This document shows, in pieces, positions 1-5,542 of a stretch of DNA of 5,542 nucleotides (position 1 is its first letter; the number at the start of each line of letters is the position of its first letter). The position numbers were made by a program, and so were the translations under genes. The notes under the pieces were generated by a model. The model was given only the letters and a program-made list of their open reading frames with translations. It did no database searches and was not told the origin of the DNA. Source of the stretch: Bacillota bacterium (GTDB lineage Bacteria; Bacillota; Bacilli; Alicyclobacillales; SLC66); contig JAJZZT010000357.1 of NCBI GenBank assembly GCA_021797415.1, positions 1-5,542 on the forward strand, given 5' to 3'.

Positions 1-253
1 CCGCCGCGCGCGCGTCACCGGACAGCACAAGGCGCAGCAAGTGGCGCTCCGCGCCGCTCATCGCTCCCTCCTCATACGACAGGTAGAAATCCGTTCCGCT
101 CTCGTCAGCAATCGCGTGCCATACACGGCCGTTCCACAGTTGCCCGCCTTCTTCTCCCTGTTCCATGCGGCCCAGTCCTGCGGGAGCAACGGCAGAAACC
201 GTCAACCTCCCTTCAAACGAAACGGCAAGGTCTTTCAACCATCCTTCGTTCAG
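1..253 (-). CDS. Unidentified protein, N-terminal ~84 residues (3' end outside window)
   Basis: An open frame runs from inside the end of the pxpB-like gene to the left edge without a stop. The preferred start is CTG at 251-253. It overlaps the upstream TGA as CTGA and sits 7 nt after a GGGAGGG site, giving a peptide starting MNEGWLKDLAV. CTG starts are rare, so TTG at 236-238 or ATG at 164-166 remain possible; the ATG has only a weak AGGA before it. Visible features are a probable mixed alpha/beta segment (VWHAIADESGTDFYLSYEEG, about 44-63) followed by an amphipathic helix (MSGAERHLLRLVL, 65-77). There is no signal peptide and no membrane segment. It does not resemble the start of PxpC/KipA, the expected neighbour of pxpB. 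The strand-then-'ERxLLxLVL' pattern recalls N-terminal sensor regions of some PucR/CdaR-type regulators in Bacillales, but this is a weak impression and I do not assign a function. Confidence 0.6.
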   Translation of the reverse strand, partial: MNEGWLKDLAVSFEGRLTVSAVAPAGLGRMEQGEEGGQLWNGRVWHAIADESGTDFYLSYEEGAMSGAERHLLRLVLSGDARAA

Positions 254-945
254 TGGCCATCCCTCCCATCTCCACCCGCATCATGAAACAGCACCCTGTC
301 CCCGATGGACAACAGGGACGGGCGACGGTACTCCGGCAGCCACAGGCGCCGGACATCGTCCGCGCCGACATGCCCGACGATCCACCATCCGGCCGCGCCC
401 GCGCGCGGATAGATCGCCGTGTAGCGGTGCGCCACGGCAACGGCTCCCGCCGCAACCGAGAGACGGGGTGAGGATTTGCGCGACAACCGCAGTGCCGGGG
501 GCGTTTCGGCAAGGTAGGCAAACCCGGGGGCAAAACCGAGCGCCGCGACTTCATACACGCACTGCGCGTGCAGGGCGATCACCGCTTCGGCCGTCATGCC
601 AAGGCGCCGAGAAATCTCTTCCAGGTCCGTGGCCGGGCCGCCATAGCGCACGGCGAAGCGATGCAGCCGGGGCTCATCGGTCGAATCCCCTTCTTTCGTC
701 CGTGCGCCCTCCGTCAACCAGGACAGGACAGCCTCCTCGCCCACCAGCGGATGCGCCAGGTGCAAGACGATGTCCGTCGGTCCGCAGACCACGTCGCACA
801 CGTCGTCTGTCCGCGGCGCTGCGGACAGACGACGCCGCAGCGCCGCGGACGCACCGGGCAACAAAAGGGCGGTGTCACCGAGCCAAAAACGCCGTTCCCA
901 CAGGACGTGGAGGTCATCCGTACAAACAGGGCCGCGATCAGGCAA
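250..945 (-). CDS. pxpB: Diverged 5-oxoprolinase subunit B / KipI-family protein
   Basis: From a TTG start the product is 231 residues, the family's usual size (about 218-240). Family members form the PxpA-PxpB-PxpC ATP-dependent 5-oxoprolinase. The Bacillus homologue KipI binds and inhibits sporulation kinase KinA. Family marks visible are an N-terminal WLGDTALLL (21-29), RYGGPATDLEEIS (100-112), ALH (124-126) and YEVAALGFAPGFAYL (131-145, usual form LGF-PGF-YL), plus AAGAVAV...TAIYP...GW (165-187) and SIGDRVLF (213-220). The signature that normally reads GG-QTG-YP--TPGGWQLIG is decayed: the Gly-Gly, Gln, Gly and TPGG positions are AH, Y, A and GAAG, and WQLIG is WWIVG. No pxpA or pxpC is seen in the window, so function as a 5-oxoprolinase is doubtful. 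The gene overlaps csaA by 8 nt. The start could instead be GTG at 954. An open frame to 1047 overlaps csaA and lacks homology. Codons 32-49 carry two long inverted repeats. Confidence 0.85.
   Translation of the reverse strand: MPDRGPVCTDDLHVLWERRFWLGDTALLLPGASAALRRRLSAAPRTDDVCDVVCGPTDIVLHLAHPLVGEEAVLSWLTEGARTKEGDSTDEPRLHRFAVRYGGPATDLEEISRRLGMTAEAVIALHAQCVYEVAALGFAPGFAYLAETPPALRLSRKSSPRLSVAAGAVAVAHRYTAIYPRAGAAGWWIVGHVGADDVRRLWLPEYRRPSLLSIGDRVLFHDAGGDGRDGH
262..268 (-). promoter_or_regulatory. Putative Shine-Dalgarno site for the last gene, inside pxpB
   Basis: The minus strand reads GGGAGGG 7 nt before the CTG at 251-253, inside the last codons of the pxpB-like gene. No ATG, GTG or TTG in the correct frame lies at a usable distance, so the site argues for the CTG and for translational coupling across the CTGA overlap. 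Confidence 0.5.
801..850 (-). repeat. Two overlapping perfect inverted repeats within the pxpB-like gene
   Basis: Repeat A has 14-bp perfect arms (801-814 and 821-834) with a 6-nt loop. Repeat B has 16-bp perfect arms (809-824 and 835-850) with a 10-nt loop. They share bases 809-814 and 821-824, and the loop of B is part of an arm of A, so an RNA could form one or the other but not both. In the minus-strand transcript B would emerge first. No U run follows, so this is not a standard terminator. The stretch encodes residues 32-49 of the protein. Confidence 0.85.
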
Positions 946-1318
946 TCCGGTCACCGTTTGCGACCGGGCGCTCCGGCGCAAGCAGCACGACCGCCCCTTC
1001 CCCCGCGAGGGCGCCGAGAACCAGTACCTCCGACGTGAATCCGGCAATGCGGCGCGGCGGCAGATTCACCACCGCGATCACCTGACGCCCGACGAGCTGT
1101 TCCGGCTCGTAGAGCACCGTGAGTTGCGCCGAACTGTCTTTTACGCCGAGCGGCCCGAAATCGATCTCCATCTGAAATGCAGGCTTGCGCGCAGTCGGAT
1201 GCATCCGCGCGGCGACGACCGTCCCCACCCGGATGTCCAGCGCACAAAATTGCCCGACCGGCATGGTGCTCTCCCCGCCGGCTCCCGCTTCTTGGGTGCT
1301 ATTCACCGCATCCGTCAT
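938..1318 (-). CDS. csaA: CsaA-family OB-fold protein (tRNA-binding domain / export-related chaperone)
   Basis: The product is 126 residues. The core from about residue 22 closely follows the Bacillus CsaA/EMAP-II-like tRNA-binding fold: FCALDIRVGTV (24-34), PAFQMEIDFG (46-55), KDSSAQLTVLY (60-70), the hallmark VVNLPPRRIAGFTSEVLVLG (83-102), and a final APERPVANGDRI (114-125). In B. subtilis, CsaA is a small cytoplasmic homodimer with chaperone and peptide-binding activity linked to protein export. The fold also resembles the C-terminal tRNA-binding domain of methionyl-tRNA synthetase, so the true ligand here is uncertain. The first ~18 residues (Ser/Thr/Gly/Glu-rich) are an extension relative to the ~110-residue B. 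subtilis protein. Translation from a second ATG at codon 19 would remove it, but the strong GGAGG lies before the first ATG. The gene follows uvrA by 21 nt, and its 3' end overlaps the next gene by 8 nt. Confidence 0.94.
   Translation of the reverse strand: MTDAVNSTQEAGAGGESTMPVGQFCALDIRVGTVVAARMHPTARKPAFQMEIDFGPLGVKDSSAQLTVLYEPEQLVGRQVIAVVNLPPRRIAGFTSEVLVLGALAGEGAVVLLAPERPVANGDRIA
951..955 (-). promoter_or_regulatory. Putative Shine-Dalgarno site of the pxpB-like gene, inside csaA
   Basis: The minus strand reads GGTGA, complementary to the end of the anti-Shine-Dalgarno sequence, 5 nt before a TTG at 943-945. It lies within the last codons of csaA. It is the main reason for choosing the TTG over the GTG at 952-954, which overlaps this element and has no upstream site. 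Confidence 0.5.
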
Positions 1319-1325
1319 GGGGAAT

Positions 1326-1331
1326 CCCTCC
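1326..1331 (-). promoter_or_regulatory. Shine-Dalgarno site of the csaA gene
   Basis: The minus strand reads GGAGGG, and the GGAGG core ends 8 nt before the ATG at 1316-1318, in the 21-nt gap after the uvrA stop. The spacing is near ideal. It supports the upstream ATG over the later in-frame ATG at codon 19. Confidence 0.85.
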
Positions 1332-1339
1332 AGTCTGCG

Positions 1340-4219
1340 TCACACCTGGGCGACCGGATTCAGTTCGCCCGGATTCAGTTCGCCCGCCCGCAGGCGGTCG
1401 CGCCGCAGGATGGGAGCCAGATACTGTCCCGTATGCGAGCCTCCGACTTGCGCGAGCTCTTCCGGCGTCCCCGTCGCCACAACCTGTCCGCCCTGATCGC
1501 CGCCCTCCGGCCCCAGATCGATCAGATAGTCGGCCGTCTTGATCACGTCCAGGTTGTGCTCGATAACGATCACCGTATCGCCGGCGTCCACGAGGCGCTG
1601 CAGGACATGCAGCAATTTCTCGATATCCGCGACATGCAACCCTGTCGTCGGTTCATCCAGGATGTACACCGTCTTGCCCGTGCTGCGCCTGTGCAATTCG
1701 GATGCCAGCTTCACCCGCTGCGCTTCTCCCCCGGACATCGTCGTGGCCGGCTGGCCGAGACGCATGTAGCCCAGTCCCACCTCCTGCAATGTGCCCAGGC
1801 GGCGCGCCACGCGCGGCACGTTCTCAAAGTAGACGAGCGCCTCGTCCACCGTCATGTCTAGCACGTCGGCGATCGATTTTGCCTTGTAGTGGACTTCGAG
1901 CGTCTCGCGGTTGTAACGCTTGCCCTTGCACACCTCGCACGGGACGTAGACATCGGGGAGAAAGTGCATCTCGATCTTGATGATCCCGTCGCCGTGGCAG
2001 GCCTCGCAGCGCCCGCCGCGGACATTGAAGCTGAACCGGCCCTTCTTGTATCCGCGCACCTTCGCCTCCGTCGTGGCCGCGAAGACATCCCGGATATCGT
2101 CAAACACGCCCGTGTAGGTCGCGGGATTGGAGCGCGGCGTACGCCCGATCGGCGACTGGTCGATGTCGATGACCTTATCGACGTGCTCCAGCCCCTCAAT
2201 GCTCTCAAATTTGCCCGGCCGCACATGCGCCCCGTTCAATCGCGACGCCAAGGCCTTGCGCAGAATCTCGTTCACCAGCGTACTTTTCCCGGAACCGGAA
2301 ACTCCGGTCACGCAGGTGAACACCCCGACCGGGAAGCGCACCGTCACGTTTTTCAGGTTGTTCTCCCGCGCGCCGCGCACCATGATTATCCGCTCCCCGA
2401 CAGGCCTGCGAGCGGGCGGGACCGGCACAAAACGCCGGCCGCTCAGGTACTGCCCGGTCAATGAATGCGGATTGTCCATGATGTCCTGGACGCTGCCCTG
2501 CGCGACCACGGCGCCGCCGCGCTCGCCCGCTCCCGGGCCGATGTCGAGGATGTGGTCCGCCGCAAACATCGTGTCCTCGTCGTGTTCGACCACGATCAGC
2601 GTGTTGCCGAGATCGCGCATGCGCAAAAGCGTGTTCAGCAGGCGGGCGTTGTCGCGCTGATGCAATCCGATGCTCGGCTCGTCCAGGATGTACAGCACGC
2701 CCACCAGGCTTGAGCCGATCTGCGTGGCCAGCCGGATGCGCTGCGCCTCGCCGCCCGACAGTGTGCCGGCCGAGCGGGCCAGCGTCAGATAGTTCAGCCC
2801 GACATCGCGCAAAAACCCGAGGCGCGAGCGGATTTCCTTGAGGATCAGGTTGGCGATCTGCGAGTCTTTCTCGGACAGCGCCAGTCTGTCAAAAAACGCG
2901 AGCGCATCCGTGATCGACTTTGCGGTCACCTGCGAGATATTGTCCGTCCCCACGCGGACGGACAGGCTTTCCGGCCGCAGCCTGCGCCCCTGGCACGCCG
3001 GACACGGCCTGCTGCTCATATATCCCGAGATGAATTCCCGGATATAATCGGACGCCGTCTCGCGATAGCGCCGCTCCAGATTGGGCACAATACCCTCATA
3101 GGATACTTCCGCCTGTTTGACCTGACCGAAGTCATTCTCAAATGAAAAGCGGACCTTTTCCGTCGGCGCGCCATTTAGCAACCGATTCAGACCCGCCTCG
3201 GGCAGTTCGCTTACGGGAACATCCACGCGCAGCCCGAATTGCCGGCACGCGGCCATCAGCAACTCCGGGTAGTACGTCGAGGACGATCCCGCCCAGGGCG
3301 TCACGGCTCCGTCGGCAATGGACCGGCCTTGGTCGGGAATCACGAGCTGCACGTCGACCTCCAGCTTCTCCCCGAGGCCGGAGCACGCTTCGCAGGCGCC
3401 GAACGGACTGTTGAACGAAAACATGCGCGGACTGAGTTCCGGCACACTGTAACCGCAGTTGGGGCAGGCGAGGTTCTGGCTGAACAGGATCTCCTCGCCG
3501 TCGACCACATCCGCCATAACCAGCCCTCCGGAGAGCGACAGGGCCGTCTCCAGCGAATCCGCCAGGCGCGCGCGGACATCCTCTTTCAACACGATGCGGT
3601 CGACGACCACGGCGATGTTATGCTTCTTGTTCTTTTCCAGCTTGATCGTCCCGTCCAGTTCGCGCAGTTCCCCGTCCACGCGCACGCGCACGTACCCGCT
3701 GCGCGCGAGATCCTCCATCATCTTCGCATGCTCGCCCTTTTTCCCGCTCACCACGGGGGCGAGGATCTGCAGGCGCGCACGTTCCGGCAGGGCGAGCAGG
3801 CGCTCCACCATCTGGTCGATCGTCTGCGACGATATGGGGATGTTGCATTTTGGACAGTGCGGCTTGCCGATGCGCGCGTACAGCAACCGCAGATAATCGT
3901 AAATTTCCGTGACCGTGCCGACGGTCGAGCGCGGGTTGCGGCTCGTCGTCTTCTGGTCAATGCTGATCGCGGGCGACAGGCCCTCGATCGCGTCGACATC
4001 CGGCTTGTCCATCTGGCCGAGAAACTGCCGCGCGTAGGCGGACAACGATTCCACATAGCGCCGCTGTCCTTCGGCGTACAGCGTATCGAACGCCAGCGAC
4101 GACTTGCCCGAGCCGCTCAGCCCTGTCAACACGACGAGGCGGTCGCGCGGAATCGTCACATCGATATTTTTCAGATTGTGGACGCGCGCGCCCTTGATCA
4201 CGATACTCTCGTGCGCCAT
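1340..4219 (-). CDS. uvrA: Excinuclease ABC subunit UvrA, complete
   Basis: UvrA is the dimeric ABC-type ATPase that scans DNA for helix-distorting damage and loads UvrB in nucleotide excision repair. The product is 959 residues, within the usual 940-960. Domains in order: Walker A of NBD1, GLSGSGKSS (33-41); first zinc finger C252-x2-C255 and C276-x2-C279; ABC signature [13 protein letters not shown] (487-498); Walker [13 protein letters not shown] (510-520); VEHD (544-547); Walker [12 protein letters not shown] (639-647); DNA-contacting zinc finger C738-x2-C741 and C761-x2-C764 around EMHFLPD; signature [14 protein letters not shown] (828-839); and Walker [14 protein letters not shown] (852-862). 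Two further CxxC pairs (C122/C125 and C406/C409) could form the extra zinc site known in Bacillus-type UvrA. The ATG at 4219 is preferred over a GTG at 4252 because of the Shine-Dalgarno position. The last residues contain a [10 protein letters not shown] duplication from a 15-bp DNA repeat. csaA follows after 21 nt. Confidence 0.99.
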   Translation of the reverse strand: MAHESIVIKGARVHNLKNIDVTIPRDRLVVLTGLSGSGKSSLAFDTLYAEGQRRYVESLSAYARQFLGQMDKPDVDAIEGLSPAISIDQKTTSRNPRSTVGTVTEIYDYLRLLYARIGKPHCPKCNIPISSQTIDQMVERLLALPERARLQILAPVVSGKKGEHAKMMEDLARSGYVRVRVDGELRELDGTIKLEKNKKHNIAVVVDRIVLKEDVRARLADSLETALSLSGGLVMADVVDGEEILFSQNLACPNCGYSVPELSPRMFSFNSPFGACEACSGLGEKLEVDVQLVIPDQGRSIADGAVTPWAGSSSTYYPELLMAACRQFGLRVDVPVSELPEAGLNRLLNGAPTEKVRFSFENDFGQVKQAEVSYEGIVPNLERRYRETASDYIREFISGYMSSRPCPACQGRRLRPESLSVRVGTDNISQVTAKSITDALAFFDRLALSEKDSQIANLILKEIRSRLGFLRDVGLNYLTLARSAGTLSGGEAQRIRLATQIGSSLVGVLYILDEPSIGLHQRDNARLLNTLLRMRDLGNTLIVVEHDEDTMFAADHILDIGPGAGERGGAVVAQGSVQDIMDNPHSLTGQYLSGRRFVPVPPARRPVGERIIMVRGARENNLKNVTVRFPVGVFTCVTGVSGSGKSTLVNEILRKALASRLNGAHVRPGKFESIEGLEHVDKVIDIDQSPIGRTPRSNPATYTGVFDDIRDVFAATTEAKVRGYKKGRFSFNVRGGRCEACHGDGIIKIEMHFLPDVYVPCEVCKGKRYNRETLEVHYKAKSIADVLDMTVDEALVYFENVPRVARRLGTLQEVGLGYMRLGQPATTMSGGEAQRVKLASELHRRSTGKTVYILDEPTTGLHVADIEKLLHVLQRLVDAGDTVIVIEHNLDVIKTADYLIDLGPEGGDQGGQVVATGTPEELAQVGGSHTGQYLAPILRRDRLRAGELNPGELNPVAQV
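1354..1386. repeat. 15-bp tandem duplication at the 3' end of uvrA
   Basis: On the plus strand the unit ccggattcagttcgc is repeated exactly with period 15 over 33 bases (about 2.2 copies). Because 15 is a multiple of three, it stays in frame and produces the duplicated pentapeptide [10 protein letters not shown] at UvrA residues 946-955. These lie beyond the conserved GQYLAP end of the family fold. It looks like a slippage duplication in a tolerant tail. Confidence 0.9.
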
Positions 4220-4304
4220 ATCCGGCGGCACCTCCTCCGGGGGCTTTATCACTGCCCGATCTGTCCGTCGTGCGACCGTCTCCCGTCCGTCGCCCGCGCA
4301 TCGA
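4220..4304 (-). other. uvrB-uvrA intergenic spacer with uvrA ribosome binding site
   Basis: This 85-nt gap holds the uvrA Shine-Dalgarno region, with GGAGGAGGTG at 4229-4238. Its uvrB-proximal half is a GC-rich stretch with three imperfect repeats of a GACGG core (minus strand GACGGACGG, GACGGTCG, GACGGACAG) between about 4261 and 4292. I see no convincing -35/-10 pair, no long hairpin followed by a T run, and no LexA/DinR-type box. The simplest reading is co-transcription of uvrA from a promoter upstream of uvrB, outside the window. Confidence 0.6.
4229..4238 (-). promoter_or_regulatory. Shine-Dalgarno site of uvrA
   Basis: The minus strand reads GGAGGAGGTG, which is complementary to the 16S rRNA 3' tail and lies 9 nt before the ATG at 4217-4219. 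It decides the start: the in-frame GTG at 4250-4252, 11 codons further upstream, lies before this site and has no comparable signal of its own. The family's conserved sequence also begins just after the chosen ATG. Confidence 0.85.
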
Positions 4305-5542
4305 TCACGATGTCGCGGACAACTCGATCAGGATGTCCCGCAATTCGGCAGCCCGCTCAAACTGCAGCGCCCGCGCGGCCTCTTTCATCTCGTGTTCCAG
4401 CCGTTTTGCCATGTTCGCGCGTTCCGCCCTGGTCAGGCGGTTCATCTTCGCGGACAGTTCCTCCCCGTCCGCCATGGGTTTCACCGCCTCAATCACGTCC
4501 CGCACCGCTTTGCGGATGGTCTGCGGCGTGATGCCATGCGCCTCGTTGTACGCGGCCTGGATCTGCCTGCGACGGTTCGTCTCGTCAATGGCGGCCCGCA
4601 TCGAGTTGGTCATCGCATCCGCATACATGATGACCTCTCCGCCTGCATTGCGCGCAGCGCGCCCGACCGTCTGGATGAGCGAACGCTCGGCGCGCAAGAA
4701 GCCTTCTTTATCCGCGTCCAGAATCGCCACGAGCGACACCTCGGGCAGATCGAGCCCCTCGCGCAGCAGATTGATCCCGACGAGGACATCGAATACGCCA
4801 AGCCGCAGATCGCGCAGGATCGCCATGCGCTCAAGCGTCTTGATGTCGCTGTGCAGGTAGCGCACCTTGATCCCGCTCTCCTTCAGGTAGTCCGTCAGAT
4901 CCTCCGCCATCTTCTTCGTGAGCGTCGTCACAAGCACGCGCTCTTCGCGCGCGATGCGCCGGCGCGCCTCACTGATCAGGTCGTCGATCTGCCCCTTGAT
5001 GGCCCGCACGTGAATAAGCGGATCGAGCAGCCCCGTCGGGCGGATGATCTGCTCCACTATCGCGCCGCTCTCCCGTCGCTCGTAATCGCCCGGGGTCGCG
5101 GAGACAAACACGGTCTGGTACTTGTAGCGCCCCAGTTCCTCGAAGCGCAGGGGCCGGTTGTCGGCCGCGGAGGGAAGCCGGAAGCCGTGTTCGATCAACG
5201 TGAGCTTGCGGGTCCGGTCGCCGCCGTACATGCCGTGCAATTGCGGGATGGTGACGTGCGACTCGTCGATCACGAGCAAAAAATTCTTGGGAAAATAATC
5301 AAACAGCGTGAACGGAGGCTCTCCCTCTTTGCGTCCGTCCAGATGGCGCGAATAGTTTTCGATCCCGGAACAGAATCCGACTTCCTGCATCATTTCAATA
5401 TCGTAGTTCGTTCTCTGTTCAAGCCGCTGCGCCTCAAGCAACTTGCCCCGCGACCGCAGTTCGGCCAAGCGTTCGGCAAGTTCCGCACGGATATCCGTGA
5501 TGGCGCGCGCGATCGTCTCCCCCGAAGAGACAAAGTGTGACG
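4305..5542 (-). CDS. uvrB: Excinuclease ABC subunit UvrB, C-terminal 411 residues (5' end outside window)
   Basis: UvrB is the helicase-fold damage-verification subunit of cytoplasmic nucleotide excision repair. UvrA delivers it to DNA, and it then recruits the UvrC nuclease. The visible part begins SHFV, matching the family's 'ASHYV' region near residue 250 of about 660, so the N-terminal Walker A domain lies beyond the right edge. Counting from the first visible codon (5540), I see [13 protein letters not shown] (33-44), [13 protein letters not shown] (55-67), the DEAD-type motif II IDESH (91-95), motif [12 protein letters not shown] (146-154), RPTGLLDP (167-174), [11 protein letters not shown] (205-215), motif [16 protein letters not shown] (253-267), and motif VI with QTVGRAARN (290-298). 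The C-terminal UVR domain, which in the family contacts UvrC, is at about 376-407 ([19 protein letters not shown]). The usual 'SALDNRPL' reads SAADNRPL here. The frame is intact to a TGA at 4305-4307. uvrA follows after 85 nt. An internal TTG at 5468 is not the start, because homology continues upstream of it. Confidence 0.99.
   Translation of the reverse strand, partial: SHFVSSGETIARAITDIRAELAERLAELRSRGKLLEAQRLEQRTNYDIEMMQEVGFCSGIENYSRHLDGRKEGEPPFTLFDYFPKNFLLVIDESHVTIPQLHGMYGGDRTRKLTLIEHGFRLPSAADNRPLRFEELGRYKYQTVFVSATPGDYERRESGAIVEQIIRPTGLLDPLIHVRAIKGQIDDLISEARRRIAREERVLVTTLTKKMAEDLTDYLKESGIKVRYLHSDIKTLERMAILRDLRLGVFDVLVGINLLREGLDLPEVSLVAILDADKEGFLRAERSLIQTVGRAARNAGGEVIMYADAMTNSMRAAIDETNRRRQIQAAYNEAHGITPQTIRKAVRDVIEAVKPMADGEELSAKMNRLTRAERANMAKRLEHEMKEAARALQFERAAELRDILIELSATS

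Noticed and set aside
1..253. Assigning the left-edge gene as pxpC/kipA
   Set aside because: PxpC/KipA proteins begin with a conserved 'VxxPGxxTTVQDxGR' segment. Nothing like it is present in the 84 visible codons.
801..850. Reading the inverted repeats as a Rho-independent terminator
   Set aside because: There is no U run after either stem on either strand, and the stems lie within an intact coding sequence.
946..1047. Upstream extension of the pxpB-like frame to 1047
   Set aside because: It would overlap csaA by over 100 nt. The added residues are Arg/Ser-rich without family similarity, and a TTG or GTG at the csaA stop fits the usual protein length.
165..1085. Plus-strand open frame of 306 codons
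   Set aside because: It is very Arg/Pro/Ala-rich, antisense to the pxpB-like gene, and typical of an artefactual frame in GC-rich DNA.
770..1861. Plus-strand open frame of 363 codons across pxpB, csaA and the uvrA 3' end
   Set aside because: It crosses three minus-strand genes with clear homology, and its translation is low-complexity Arg/His-rich.
3239..4531. Long plus-strand open frame (430 codons) opposite uvrA
   Set aside because: It lies antisense to conserved UvrA codons. GC-rich third positions on the coding strand suppress stops on the other strand. The translation is rich in Arg, His and Gln with no recognisable motif.
4667..4690. Short palindromes such as gagcg-aa-cgctc
   Set aside because: Five-base arms are expected by chance in GC-rich coding DNA, and this one sits in conserved uvrB codons.
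4104..5540. Long plus-strand open frame (478 codons) opposite uvrB
   Set aside because: It is a shadow of uvrB, which carries all expected helicase motifs on the minus strand. It has no ribosome site or family resemblance.

Overview
This is a GC-rich (roughly 60% by eye) bacterial window. All recognisable genes lie on the minus strand and are packed head to tail, so transcription runs from position 5542 towards 1. Reading downstream, the order is: the C-terminal 411 codons of uvrB (cut by the right edge), an 85-nt gap, a complete uvrA, a 21-nt gap, a complete csaA-type gene, a diverged pxpB/kipI-type gene overlapping csaA by 8 nt, and the first ~84 codons of an unidentified gene overlapping pxpB by about 4 nt and cut by the left edge. 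The tight spacing and overlaps suggest one transcription unit. No promoter or Rho-independent terminator could be supported inside the window.

uvrB and uvrA encode the damage-recognition half of nucleotide excision repair. UvrA (an ABC-type ATPase with zinc modules) finds and loads, and UvrB (a helicase-fold protein) verifies the lesion and recruits UvrC. Both are full-motif, ordinary family members. The downstream genes are the accessory part: a small dimeric OB-fold protein of the CsaA/tRNA-binding family, and a protein of the 5-oxoprolinase subunit B/KipI family. That protein is not accompanied in this window by the usual pxpA or pxpC partners and has lost several of the family's signature residues. 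The last reading frame is not recognised with confidence; its N-terminus could belong to a PucR/CdaR-like regulator, but this is a guess.

The adjacent uvrB-uvrA pair, strong GGAGG-type Shine-Dalgarno sites, use of TTG starts, a Bacillus-type CsaA and a zinc-rich UvrA suggest a high-GC member of the Bacillota (Alicyclobacillaceae/Paenibacillaceae-like Bacillales). This is inference from protein style, not a database result.

I do not see a new biological system here. The most unusual signals are two long, perfect, overlapping and mutually exclusive inverted repeats inside the pxpB-like coding sequence (801-850), the motif decay in that protein, and an apparent CTG start coupled to its stop codon. 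Long plus-strand reading frames are antisense shadows of the minus-strand genes.
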